From an uncultured Prevotellaceae bacterium (GTDB lineage Bacteria; Bacteroidota; Bacteroidia; Bacteroidales; Bacteroidaceae), in assembly GCA_947169115.1 (NCBI GenBank), contig CAMVOK010000007.1:56431-120430 (forward strand): a stretch of DNA of 64,000 bases. The letters are read 5' to 3'. A program made the translations under genes and the position numbers. Positions 8,281 to 16,383 of this stretch are shown one piece after another. The notes under the pieces are model-generated. The model was not told where the DNA came from. It did no database searches and saw nothing but the letters and a program-made list of their open reading frames with translations. Position 1 is the stretch's first letter. Each line of letters starts with the position of its first letter.

Positions 8281-8389
8281 AAGTTCAGTTTGCCGCTCAC
8301 TTAATCACGACCTTGAACTTCGTTCGAGCTCGTTCACGCTCGGACAAACTCGAACAAGTTCAGTTTGCCGCTCACTTAATCACGACCTT
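8281..8389. repeat. 34-bp direct repeat of the gene's 3' end
   Basis: The 34 bases at 8281-8314 are repeated exactly at 8356-8389. The second copy holds the last codons and stop of the gene at 8372-11506; the first lies downstream. Between them is a TTCGAG-rich spacer. Confidence 0.9.
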
Positions 8390-11300
8390 TTTCCCATTAA
8401 CGATGTAGAGGCCCTTCACGGCTTTCTCTACACGACGACCGCTGAGGTCATAGAGGATGGACTTATCGGCATTGAGACCGGCATTTACCTCGTTGATACC
8501 ATCTACCAATACACCGTTGTGCGAGTAGATGAAGTTGTCCTGTACCATTTCGTAGGTGCCGTTGTAGTTCGTCAGCTGACCATAGACGATGACATTGTCG
8601 TTCACCTTTATCTGGTCGTTGGCCTGGAAGTCGTGTCCCTCGAGATAGTAGCCGTTGTAGATAAGGAACTGGTTTGTGGTGGTGCCGTCGTCCGAGATGT
8701 AGTACTGAGCACGTTTCCACTTGCTTACATCCAGCGACTTGATTTCGCTGATGATACCCTTGACATAAACCTTGGCAGAGAGACCCTTGCCAGCTGTGAT
8801 GAGCTCGTTGGCCTCGGCCACGGTGTAGGCTGTCTCAGGTGTGTTGGTGATGTCCACTGTGGGTTCGCTACCTTTTTCGTGGCCGATGTATATGGCCTTG
8901 GCTATCTGTGGTGTCTCCTTGAAGGTGGTGTAGGTGCCCACGATGGTGAGAATGTCGCCCTCGTTCACCTCCAGTGACTGCCATACCTTGTTGTTAGTAA
9001 GGTCGTCTGCCTTCACCACGCCGTAGATGTAAATCTTGGTTTCCTCGTTGTCCTGGTCGCAGAGGTCAAAGTTTCCGAAGGTGGTGTTTACAACATTGCG
9101 TACGACACCGGTCAGCTTATACATATTCTGTGTATCGGCCTTCTGCAGGAACTCGGCGATGCTGAGGGCTTCTACCTGTGAGTAGTCGGGTGTGGGCTCG
9201 GGTTCGGGCTCTGTCTTGCCGTTCAGCGAGTAGAGGTAGTTGCCCTGAGCCATCTGGTACTGGCTTTCCTCTCCTTCCTTCTGGTAAAGAGTGAGTTTAC
9301 CATATACGACAACTTCGTCACCGTCCTGTATCTGGTCGGCATTGGTGAAGTTCTTGTTCTCAAGATATTTGCCACGGTAGATGGTTATGGTGTTATTGCC
9401 GTCTGTGATCGTATAGGTGGCATTGCCGTGGTCGGTGCTAACTTCGGTAACCTCAGCAACCTCGCCCATGACATAAACTACCTTCGACAGGTCGTAGGTA
9501 TCCTTGTTGTCGATGAAGTTGATGGCCTGACTCACGGTATAAGGAGCGGTAGCCTCGTTAGTGATGTCTTCCTTTTGGTCGGTTCCTCCACCGCCTTCAG
9601 TCTTCTTCAGGCTGGCATCGTCAGCGATAATGCTTACGGCTTTGCTCTTCTTGTTGTTCATAACAACGAGGTTAATCGTGGTGGCAGTTTCCAGAGTGAA
9701 TGTGCCAGTGTACTCGGTATATTCAGGGGTGATGCTGTATTCGATTTCCTTGTTATCGTCGCCCATGAAATATACGTATTTGATGCTTGTACCATCCATG
9801 TAGGCATAGCCCATCTTTGCCACAGAGGCTTCGCCTGCACTCTTCATCCAGATGCTGAAGGTGTATGTACCAGCTTCCAGAGCAATCTCCTTGCTGGCCA
9901 GTCGCTTGTTCGTGCTGGCAGTGCTCTTGATTTCCACAGCATAGGTGCCTTCGTGTGCATCGGTGCTCTGAGCCACAGTAGCCGCTGTGCTGGCAGAGTT
10001 CGTGGACTTCCAATCCACAGGCATGTCGTCAGCCCATTCTTCGAATGAACCGTTCGTCAGGATTTCTGTACCGTCGATTATGGGATCTGGGTCGGGGCCT
10101 GGAGTGGGATCTGGATCTGGGTCGGGGTCTCCACCACCACCTTCTCCGTCTGTAGTAACCTTGGTAGCAATGATATTGGCATATTTCGTACTGCTACCGC
10201 TGGTGTACATAGCAAATCCCTCCACGGTAACAGTTGTGTCACTGGCAATACCTGTAAACATGTCTGCTACAGGACCCACAATGCTACCTTTTGCCGTAGC
10301 TCCGTCAACAATCAGGTTGTAATAATTGCCGCTGATATTGAGTGTGGCGGTCAGTTTTACGTACTGAATGGTAGGAGTAGCCACCCATGTATCAAGGTTT
10401 ATTTCTGTGGGAACGGGATAGGTTACAGAAGATACGGAACCTGTCTTGGTGACAGTAGCAGTATTGGTGAACTGATTAAAGCCGCCATAACTGCTAACAG
10501 CACCGCTAATGGTAACCTGGTCGCCGACAGCCAGTCCGCTGATGGATTTATTAAAATAGTAGATGTAACCAGTAGCGTCGCCGAGAACAGCACCATTTGT
10601 ACAAAGAGCATAAACTATAGCACCCTCGACTGTAGCAGTGGAATTGGCGGCCAAAGCTTGTGCCTCTTGGATGGTGATGGAAGTTACAACGGGGCCGGGA
10701 GTGGGGTCGTCGCCAGCCTCAGTTTCACCATTTAGAGAGTATAGGTAATTGCCTTGAGCAATCTCATAGGTTGAGGTACCTTCGGCCTGATTCGTATAAA
10801 GTTGGAGCTGACCATAGACAACAACCTCATCGCCATCCTGAAGTTGGTCTTCGTTGGTGAAACTTTTGTTCTCCAAATATTTGCCACGATAGACAGTCAG
10901 CGTGGCTCCATTGCCATCGGTAATATCGTAGGTGGCATCACCATTTGTTGTATTAATTTGGGCTCCTTCCATTACCTCTCCCTTCACATAGACAAAGGCA
11001 AACAGACCTTCGTTGGCATCAATGAGTTCGCGAGCCTGACTAACAGTATAGGCTGTCTCTGGTGTATTGGTGATATCTACGGTTTCTTCACCCTCGAACA
11101 CATATTCTGAAATGTTCTTGATGCCATTCTTTCCAAAATACTTCTGTAGTTGAGCCTTGACAGTTACGAGTTTGCCTAGGTTTTCGGGTTTGTTCTTTAG
11201 AGCCAAACCAGCACGTACGGCAGTAGGCATCTGAGCTGCGATAACATTGTCTGTGCTGGTTTCATTGACATCATCGGCCAATAGAAAATTGGAGACCGAC

Positions 11301-11506
11301 GATTTGTCAGATACGCCAAACTCTGCACTGTTGATGCCAGTTCCAGTGCATGAGCCTACGATGTAGCCTTTCACATACACTTCACGGCCATCCATTGTAG
11401 CGGCGAGAACATCGGCCACAGTCATGGGATTTGCCTTTGTTCCGTCACCGGCAAAGGCAAAACTTGCAGATAGGACTGCAAAGAGAGAGAGTAAAAATTT
11501 TTTCAT
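8372..11506 (-). CDS. Large secreted protein with repeated OB-fold-like domains (DUF6359-like) and a carbohydrate-binding-like module
   Basis: A 1044-residue exported protein. MKKFLLSLFAVLSASFAFA is a clear signal peptide. A DUF6359-like domain (MTVADVLA..., VYVKGYIVG) covers about 20-140. At least four OB-fold-like repeats follow, each with a VYVKG or VVVYGQL strand, a YxITDG segment and a QGNYLYSLNG ending. A PDPDPDPTPGPDPDP linker precedes a beta-sandwich module at about 480-640 (LTNGSFEEW... typical of CBM4/9-like folds). The tail ILYDLSGRRV...GLYIVNGKKVVIK is the Prevotella C-terminal sorting-like motif, suggesting surface export. Function is unknown; glycan or ligand binding is a guess. 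It is monocistronic, with its own promoter and terminator. Confidence 0.8.
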   Translation of the reverse strand: MKKFLLSLFAVLSASFAFAGDGTKANPMTVADVLAATMDGREVYVKGYIVGSCTGTGINSAEFGVSDKSSVSNFLLADDVNETSTDNVIAAQMPTAVRAGLALKNKPENLGKLVTVKAQLQKYFGKNGIKNISEYVFEGEETVDITNTPETAYTVSQARELIDANEGLFAFVYVKGEVMEGAQINTTNGDATYDITDGNGATLTVYRGKYLENKSFTNEDQLQDGDEVVVYGQLQLYTNQAEGTSTYEIAQGNYLYSLNGETEAGDDPTPGPVVTSITIQEAQALAANSTATVEGAIVYALCTNGAVLGDATGYIYYFNKSISGLAVGDQVTISGAVSSYGGFNQFTNTATVTKTGSVSSVTYPVPTEINLDTWVATPTIQYVKLTATLNISGNYYNLIVDGATAKGSIVGPVADMFTGIASDTTVTVEGFAMYTSGSSTKYANIIATKVTTDGEGGGGDPDPDPDPTPGPDPDPIIDGTEILTNGSFEEWADDMPVDWKSTNSASTAATVAQSTDAHEGTYAVEIKSTASTNKRLASKEIALEAGTYTFSIWMKSAGEASVAKMGYAYMDGTSIKYVYFMGDDNKEIEYSITPEYTEYTGTFTLETATTINLVVMNNKKSKAVSIIADDASLKKTEGGGGTDQKEDITNEATAPYTVSQAINFIDNKDTYDLSKVVYVMGEVAEVTEVSTDHGNATYTITDGNNTITIYRGKYLENKNFTNADQIQDGDEVVVYGKLTLYQKEGEESQYQMAQGNYLYSLNGKTEPEPEPTPDYSQVEALSIAEFLQKADTQNMYKLTGVVRNVVNTTFGNFDLCDQDNEETKIYIYGVVKADDLTNNKVWQSLEVNEGDILTIVGTYTTFKETPQIAKAIYIGHEKGSEPTVDITNTPETAYTVAEANELITAGKGLSAKVYVKGIISEIKSLDVSKWKRAQYYISDDGTTTNQFLIYNGYYLEGHDFQANDQIKVNDNVIVYGQLTNYNGTYEMVQDNFIYSHNGVLVDGINEVNAGLNADKSILYDLSGRRVEKAVKGLYIVNGKKVVIK

Positions 11507-11551
11507 AAATAGTGGTTTTTAGGTTTGTTATTATGTTTTATTGCTTTCGCT

Positions 11552-11560
11552 GCAAAGATA
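11552..11560 (-). promoter_or_regulatory. -7 box for the OB-repeat surface protein gene
   Basis: The reverse strand reads TATCTTTGC about 45 bases upstream of the ATG at 11506. It is divergent from the ruvB promoter. Confidence 0.6.
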
Positions 11561-11615
11561 CAAATTATTCGTGAGATAATAAAGATAGAAAAGGAAAAAT
11601 GCTGCATAATATTTT

Positions 11616-11643
11616 TTGCCCTCGGAAGAAATAATTATCTTTG
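11616..11643 (+). promoter_or_regulatory. ruvB promoter (TTG ... TATCTTTG)
   Basis: TTG at 11616-11618 and TATCTTTG at 11636-11643 form a Bacteroidetes -33/-7 pair with 17 bases between them. The -7 box covers the TTG at 11641, which rules that codon out as the ruvB start. Confidence 0.65.
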
Positions 11644-11658
11644 TACGCAATTTTGCCC

Positions 11659-12696
11659 ATGGAACAGGATTTTGACATACGCGAGCAACGTAATCGTGGT
11701 GAAAAAGATTTTGAGAATGCACTCAGACCTCTTCGCTTCGAGGACTTCAGCGGACAACAGAAGGTGGTGGACAACCTGAGTGTGTTCGTTGAGGCTGCAC
11801 GTTATCGTGGCGAACCTCTCGACCATACGCTGTTACATGGTCCTCCAGGATTGGGTAAGACCACTTTGTCGAACATTATTGCTAACGAATTGGGCGTGGG
11901 CTTCAAGATTACCAGTGGCCCTGTACTCGACAAACCTGGCGACTTGGCTGGTCTGCTTACCTCTCTGGAGCCAAATGATGTCCTTTTCATCGATGAAATT
12001 CATCGTCTGTCACCCGTTGTGGAAGAGTATCTATACTCCGCAATGGAGGACTACCGCATCGACATCATGATAGACAAAGGTCCCTCGGCACGGTCGATAC
12101 AGATAGACCTCAATCCTTTCACGTTGGTGGGTGCCACCACGCGTAGCGGTCTGCTGACGGCTCCCCTGCGTGCCCGTTTCGGCATCAACCTACATCTGGA
12201 ATACTACGATGCCGCAACGCTGAAAAAGATTATCATCCGATCGGCATCGATACTAAATGTGCCCATTTCATCGGAAGCGGCGGGCGAGATTGCCAGTCGT
12301 AGTCGTGGTACGCCACGTATCGCCAACGCCCTATTACGTCGTGTTCGCGATTTCGCTCAGGTTAGGGGAAATGGAGAGATTGACCTCAAGATTGCACGCA
12401 TCGCCCTCGAGGCTTTGAATATCGATAAGCACGGACTTGATGAAATCGACAACAAGATACTGCTGACCATCATCGACAAGTTCAAGGGTGGTCCTGTGGG
12501 CATCAACACCATCGCTACGGCTATCGGAGAGGATGGTGGTACAGTAGAGGAGGTATATGAACCATTTCTTATCAAGGAGGGTTTCATCAAGCGCACGCCG
12601 CGAGGACGTGAAGTCACCGAACTGGCCTACCAGCACTTGGGTCGCACGATGGGGACAAGGTTCGGCACGGCAGAACAGCCCGACCTGTTTAGTTGA
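11659..12696 (+). CDS. ruvB: Holliday junction branch migration ATPase RuvB
   Basis: The 345-residue motor that drives branch migration with RuvA at Holliday junctions. It shows the [12 protein letters not shown] start of the AAA domain, Walker A GPPGLGKT at 61-68, Walker B FIDEIHR at about 110-116, sensor 1 VGATTRSG and the arginine-finger region near APLRARFG. A winged-helix DNA-binding domain follows at about 265-335 ([20 protein letters not shown]). The ATG at 11659 is preferred over an in-frame TTG at 11641 because that TTG lies inside the promoter -7 box. ruvA and ruvC are not nearby. Length and motifs are normal. Confidence 0.97.
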   Translation: MEQDFDIREQRNRGEKDFENALRPLRFEDFSGQQKVVDNLSVFVEAARYRGEPLDHTLLHGPPGLGKTTLSNIIANELGVGFKITSGPVLDKPGDLAGLLTSLEPNDVLFIDEIHRLSPVVEEYLYSAMEDYRIDIMIDKGPSARSIQIDLNPFTLVGATTRSGLLTAPLRARFGINLHLEYYDAATLKKIIIRSASILNVPISSEAAGEIASRSRGTPRIANALLRRVRDFAQVRGNGEIDLKIARIALEALNIDKHGLDEIDNKILLTIIDKFKGGPVGINTIATAIGEDGGTVEEVYEPFLIKEGFIKRTPRGREVTELAYQHLGRTMGTRFGTAEQPDLFS

Positions 12697-12870
12697 TTTA
12701 CAATTTGACGATTTACAATTTACGATTTATTTACGATGGAATTAATTTACAATTTGTTCACAGGTATTGCTAAACATCGGATTGTTTTCGTCATATTGCA
12801 GCACGAATAAAATAGTTAAATTGTCAAATGGTACATAAATAGTAAATAGTAAATTATAAAATAGTAAATG
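12697..12870. repeat. AT-rich inverted repeat element between ruvB and tyrS
   Basis: The left arm is built of TTTACAATTT/ACGATTTACAATT units (12701-12757). The right arm (about 12810-12868) is the complement in sense, AAATTGTCAAAT and repeated AAATAGTAAATAGTAAAT. About 50 unique bases lie between. The same architecture flanks the gene at 26589-26966. Confidence 0.65.
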
Positions 12871-12875
12871 TTACG

Positions 12876-14186
12876 ATGAATTTTGTAGAAGAACTGAAAT
12901 GGAGGGGCATGATTCACACGATGATGCCCGGAACAGAAGAAATGTTAAGTAAAGGTATGCAGACGGCTTACGTGGGCATCGACCCCACGGCCGATAGTCT
13001 GCACATCGGTCATCTGTGTGGTGTTATGATGTTGCGCCACTTCCAACGTTGTGGTCACAAGCCCATCGCCTTGCTGGGCGGTGCTACGGGTATGATTGGT
13101 GACCCCAGTGGAAAGAGTCAGGAACGTAACCTGTTGGACGAGGATACTCTGCGCCACAATGTGGCTTGCATCCGCGAGCAATTGTCTCGCTTCCTCGACT
13201 TCGACAGCGATGCCCCCAACGCAGCCGAACTGGTGAACAACTACGACTGGATGAAGGACTTCACCTTCTTGAAGTTTGCACGCGACATTGGTAAGTGCAT
13301 CACCGTCAACTACATGATGGCCAAGGACAGCGTAAAGCGTCGTCTCAACGGTGAGTTCCAGGAGGGAATGTCGTTCACCGAGTTCACCTACCAGCTCCTG
13401 CAGGGCTACGACTTCCTGCACCTCTACGAGACCAAGAATTGCCGATTACAGATGGGTGGCTCAGATCAGTGGGGCAACATCACCACGGGTACTGAACTTA
13501 TCCGTCGTAAGTTAGGCGTAGAGAACGAAGCCTTTGCCCTCACCTGTCCCCTCATCACCAAGGCCGACGGTAAGAAGTTCGGCAAGACCGAACAGGGCAA
13601 TGTTTGGCTCGATCGTAACCGCACCTCACCCTATATGTTCTACCAGTTCTGGGTGAATGTGGGTGACGAGGAGGCCGAACGCTACATCAAGATATTCACC
13701 TCTTTGGACAAAGAGACGATTGATGCGCTCATTGAGGAACATCGTCAAGATCCCGGTCGTCGTGTTCTGCAGAAGCGCTTGGCTGAGGAGGTGACCGTAT
13801 TGGTTCATGGTCGCGAGGATTACGAACTTGCCCTTGAAGCCTCGAACATCCTCTTCGGTAAGGCTACGAAGGAAAGCCTCGTGAAACTGGACGAAGCCAC
13901 ACTGCTCGATGTCTTCAGCGGTGTGCCTCATTTTGAAGTGAGTCGTAGCCTGCTTGAGGGTGAGGGCTGCAAGGCCGTTGATCTCTTTGCCGAACACGCT
14001 CCCTGTTTTGCTTCAAAGGGCGAAATGCGTAAACTGACTCAGGGTGGTGGTGTCTCCCTCAACAAGGAGAAACTCACGGCCTTCGACCAAATGGTCACCA
14101 CTGCCGACCTGCTCGACGACAAATACCTTCTTGTGCAGCAGGGCAAAAAGAAGTACTTCCTGCTCCTTTTCAATACGCAAGCGTAG
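12876..14186 (+). CDS. tyrS: Tyrosyl-tRNA synthetase
   Basis: Class I aminoacyl-tRNA synthetase that charges tRNA-Tyr, 436 residues. HIGH is seen literally at 43-46 ([10 protein letters not shown]), and the KMSKS-equivalent KFGKT at about 234-238 is the bacterial TyrS form. Tyrosine-pocket residues appear around [13 protein letters not shown] and GGSDQWGNI. The C-terminal third carries an S4-like RNA-binding domain ([15 protein letters not shown]). The last residues LLLFNTQA come from sequence (CGCAAGCGTAG) that resembles part of the repeat inserted in argB, so the extreme C-terminus may have been altered by repeat insertion; the enzyme otherwise looks intact. Confidence 0.97.
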   Translation: MNFVEELKWRGMIHTMMPGTEEMLSKGMQTAYVGIDPTADSLHIGHLCGVMMLRHFQRCGHKPIALLGGATGMIGDPSGKSQERNLLDEDTLRHNVACIREQLSRFLDFDSDAPNAAELVNNYDWMKDFTFLKFARDIGKCITVNYMMAKDSVKRRLNGEFQEGMSFTEFTYQLLQGYDFLHLYETKNCRLQMGGSDQWGNITTGTELIRRKLGVENEAFALTCPLITKADGKKFGKTEQGNVWLDRNRTSPYMFYQFWVNVGDEEAERYIKIFTSLDKETIDALIEEHRQDPGRRVLQKRLAEEVTVLVHGREDYELALEASNILFGKATKESLVKLDEATLLDVFSGVPHFEVSRSLLEGEGCKAVDLFAEHAPCFASKGEMRKLTQGGGVSLNKEKLTAFDQMVTTADLLDDKYLLVQQGKKKYFLLLFNTQA

Positions 14187-14241
14187 CTTTGCGCCGGATG
14201 CCCTATAATTTTAAGGTAAAAATCTTCTTTAATAAAACATT

Positions 14242-14276
14242 AAGCCCCGACTCATTGCGAGCCGGGACTTAATGTT
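14242..14276. terminator. Bidirectional hairpin between tyrS and the DUF2442 gene
   Basis: TTAAGCCCCGACTC and its near-complement GAGCCGGGACTTAA flank a short loop. It lies between convergent gene ends and is nearly identical to the hairpin at 14880-14922. Confidence 0.75.
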
Positions 14277-14283
14277 CATTATG

Positions 14284-14517
14284 TTATGCTGCAGTTCCGA
14301 TTTCGTATAGAAACTCAGGAGCGAGGTCAGCACCATTTGCCCATTCGATGGTGTAGGATGTCAGACCATACTGGATAAACTTATTTAGGTCAAGCAGTTC
14401 ACCAAACACCTCTCCCGTCAGATAGGGCTGAAGGTCAACGCGCTTGCGACTGCCATCACTAAAAGTTATCAGCAGTTCATAGTCTTTAATGTAATCAACG
14501 TCCTTAACTTTAAGCAT
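14284..14517 (-). CDS. DUF2442 domain protein
   Basis: A 77-residue protein of the DUF2442 family: MLKVKDVDYIKDYELLITFSDG, the RKRVDLQPYL strand, and the SYTIEWANGADLAPEFLYE ending are all typical. It lies 11 bases downstream of the DUF4160 gene. DUF4160/DUF2442 pairs are common mobile-looking couples in bacteria and have been suspected to be toxin-antitoxin modules. Nothing in the sequence proves that, and no DNA-binding motif is obvious. Confidence 0.88.
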   Translation of the reverse strand: MLKVKDVDYIKDYELLITFSDGSRKRVDLQPYLTGEVFGELLDLNKFIQYGLTSYTIEWANGADLAPEFLYEIGTAA

Positions 14518-14528
14518 AGTTTATCCTC

Positions 14529-14786
14529 CTATTTTAAGGGTTCGATGGTTCCCAGTTTCTCACCCTTCTGTGCTTTTTCCCACATCGTGAGGATTTCTGC
14601 CTCGTGTAGGTCTAACCATTCGTTTACTTTAGTAATGACCTTGGAAGGTGCTTTCCCATCCACAACGCGGTCTATTACACTGATACTACATTCGTAATCG
14701 CCATACGTAAAGTGTATATGTGGCGGATTGTGGTCGCGCCAATACAGACTGATGATAATTCCAAAGAAACGACTGATTTCGGGCAT
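14529..14786 (-). CDS. DUF4160 domain protein
   Basis: An 85-residue DUF4160 protein. The hallmark segment ISLYWRDHNPPHIHFTYG, with the conserved histidines of the HNPPHIH motif, is followed by a helix ending in WLDLHEAEILTMWEKA. It forms a two-gene unit with the DUF2442 gene and comes first in it. The family often appears as the partner of DUF2442 in putative toxin-antitoxin-like cassettes; the biochemical activity is unknown. The pair is bracketed by two near-identical hairpins. Confidence 0.88.
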   Translation of the reverse strand: MPEISRFFGIIISLYWRDHNPPHIHFTYGDYECSISVIDRVVDGKAPSKVITKVNEWLDLHEAEILTMWEKAQKGEKLGTIEPLK

Positions 14787-14879
14787 GACTTAGTTTTAAT
14801 GGTTCTTGTGGCAAAGTTATGGAAAGTTTATCAATTGAGCAACTTTTTGAAAAACTTAATGATTGAAATAAAAAGTAGA

Positions 14880-14922
14880 GATTAAGCCCCGACTCATTGC
14901 GAGTCGGGGCTTAATGTTCATT
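14880..14922. terminator. Hairpin downstream of the SDR gene, near-copy of 14242-14276
   Basis: TTAAGCCCCGACTC, loop ATTGC, GAGTCGGGGCTTAA: a perfect stem that lies past the 3' end of the SDR gene on the reverse strand. It shares about 40 bases almost exactly with the hairpin at 14242. Confidence 0.78.
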
Positions 14923-14948
14923 ATACATTGTCAATTATCAATTATTTA

Positions 14949-15749
14949 TCAGGGTTGCTTGCCGATGTAAGCAAGGATACCGCCATCGACATAGAGTATA
15001 TGGCCGTTCACGGCATCGGAGGCGTGAGAGGCCAGGAACACGGCGGGACCACCCAGTTCCTCAGGGTCGAGCCAACGACCAGCAGGAGTCTTGGCACAGA
15101 TGAACTTGTCGAAGGGATGACGGCTGCCGTCGGGCTGAATCTCGCGCAGGGGAGCGGTCTGGGGCGTAGCAATGTAGCCCGGGCCAATGCCGTTACACTG
15201 GATGTTATATTCGCCATACTCCGAGCAAATGTTGCGGGTGAGCATCTTCAAGCCGCCCTTGGCAGCAGCGTATGCGCTGACGGTCTCGCGTCCCAGTTCC
15301 GACATCATGGAGCAGATGTTGATAATCTTGCCCTCGCGGCGTTCCATCATCTCGGGCACTACAGCAGCAGAGCAGATGTAGGGAGCAACAAGGTCAACAT
15401 CGATGACCTGCTGGAACTCGGCACGCTTCATCTCGTGCATGGGGATGCGCTTGATGATGCCGGCATTGTTTACCAGAATATCAATCTGACCTACTTCCTC
15501 GTGAATCTTCTCCACGAGAGCCTTTACAGCGTTCTCGTCAGTAACGTCGCAGACGTAACCCTTTACGTTCGTGATGCCAGCCTCCTTGTAGTTGGCCAAG
15601 CCACGCTCCAGAGCAGCCTCGTTGATGTCGTTGAAGATGATGGTTTTAATACCTGCCCCGACGAATGCCTTGGCAATGTTGAATCCGATGCCGTAAGAAG
15701 CACCGGTAATCCAGGCGTTCTTACCTTCAAGTGAAAATGGATTGTTCAT
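14949..15749 (-). CDS. SDR-family oxidoreductase, gluconate 5-dehydrogenase-like
   Basis: A 266-residue classical short-chain dehydrogenase: NAD(P) motif TGASYGIG at 15-22, structural NNAG near 92, catalytic Ser in the IINICSMMS strand and YAAAK near 160. The closing segment FLASHASDAVNGHILYVDGG is typical of the gluconate 5-dehydrogenase/KduD group, which interconverts keto-gluconates or 2-keto-3-deoxy sugar acids. Substrate assignment is by family resemblance only. It is transcribed alone, with a -7 box upstream and a hairpin downstream. Confidence 0.85.
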   Translation of the reverse strand: MNNPFSLEGKNAWITGASYGIGFNIAKAFVGAGIKTIIFNDINEAALERGLANYKEAGITNVKGYVCDVTDENAVKALVEKIHEEVGQIDILVNNAGIIKRIPMHEMKRAEFQQVIDVDLVAPYICSAAVVPEMMERREGKIINICSMMSELGRETVSAYAAAKGGLKMLTRNICSEYGEYNIQCNGIGPGYIATPQTAPLREIQPDGSRHPFDKFICAKTPAGRWLDPEELGGPAVFLASHASDAVNGHILYVDGGILAYIGKQP

Positions 15750-15780
15750 AGTTGTATGTTATAAAAATGAATATTTGCTT

Positions 15781-15789
15781 GCAAAAATA
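15781..15789 (-). promoter_or_regulatory. -7 box for the SDR gene
   Basis: The reverse strand reads TATTTTTGC, 31 bases upstream of the ATG at 15749. The region expected for the -33 element overlaps the hairpin at 15794-15830. Confidence 0.5.
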
Positions 15790-15793
15790 CGAA

Positions 15794-15830
15794 AAAAAAT
15801 CGTGGATAGATGCATTCTCCACGATTTTTT
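15794..15830. terminator. A/T-flanked hairpin upstream of the SDR gene
   Basis: AAAATCGTGGA and TCCACGATTTT form a perfect 11-bp stem with an 11-base loop. A-rich and T-rich flanks make it a possible terminator in either direction. Confidence 0.7.
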
Positions 15831-15860
15831 TGTTAAGAAGTTGAGTTGGTGCTATGGTAA

Positions 15861-15940
15861 GTTGAGCTTTGCTCGATTTCCACTCGCCTCGGCAGTATGG
15901 GAGTTGAGCTTTGCTCGACTCACCTCATGCTCGGCAGTAT
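15861..15940. repeat. Two-copy 42-bp tandem repeat
   Basis: GTTGAGCTTTGCTCGA recurs at 15861 and 15903, and CTCGGCAGTAT at 15888 and 15930, a 42-base period with diverged middles. No gene is visible here. Confidence 0.65.
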
Positions 15941-16023
15941 CAAGCCTTGCTTGCTCCTGCTGTCTTTTTGAATCGAAGGCTTACGTATGAAATCATCCGC
16001 AGCTTTCGTTTCTAAAAGACAAA

Positions 16024-16047
16024 GAGCAACAGTGTTTGCTGTTGCTC
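16024..16047 (-). terminator. tRNA-Gln terminator
   Basis: GAGCAACAG and CTGTTGCTC form a perfect 9-bp stem, 17 bases past the tRNA 3' end, with a T-rich tail on the reverse strand. Confidence 0.8.
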
Positions 16048-16063
16048 TCGCGTAATCGGTGAG

Positions 16064-16134
16064 TTGGGCTATCCGGTTTCGAACCAGAACTAAGACGACC
16101 AAAATGTCTTGTGCTACCATTACACCATAGCCCA
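16064..16134 (-). tRNA. tRNA-Gln (anticodon TTG)
   Basis: The reverse strand folds as a cloverleaf: acceptor TGGGCTA/TAGCCCA, D-arm GTGTAATGGTAGCAC, anticodon loop TTTTGGT (anticodon TTG, glutamine) and a T-arm with GGTTCGAAACC. The anticodon stem AGACA/CGTCT has an A-C mismatch at its last pair. CCA is not encoded. It is followed by a hairpin terminator. Confidence 0.93.
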
Positions 16135-16350
16135 ATCCGGCAGCTGCTATAACCCGCAGCGAGGTTTGCGAGTGCAAAGTTAGTGCAAATCGAGAGAAAA
16201 ACCAAACAAAAGGGGAAAATTTATGCCTGCAAGGCTGAAAAACCTCAGAGGTACGTAAATAAATTAAAATTTAAAAATTAAAAAATAAAAAATTACGCTC
16301 AAAAGCAAATATTTGTATCCTTGATGGAGGGGGGATTCCTCAAAATGTTG

Positions 16351-16358
16351 TATATTTG
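16351..16358 (+). promoter_or_regulatory. -7-like box upstream of the glycosidase gene
   Basis: TATATTTG lies 25 bases upstream of the ATG at 16384. It supports that start over in-frame ATGs at and just after 16324. The -33 element is not clear. Confidence 0.45.
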
Positions 16359-16383
16359 TTGCCGTAACCTAAAACTAACAAAT

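Noticed and set aside
11641..11658. TTG at 11641 as ruvB start
   Set aside because: It falls inside the promoter -7 box TATCTTTG; ATG at 11659 fits family length.
14928..15734. Open frame opposite the SDR gene (268 codons)
   Set aside because: The reverse strand carries a complete dehydrogenase with all motifs; the plus-strand frame is a shadow.
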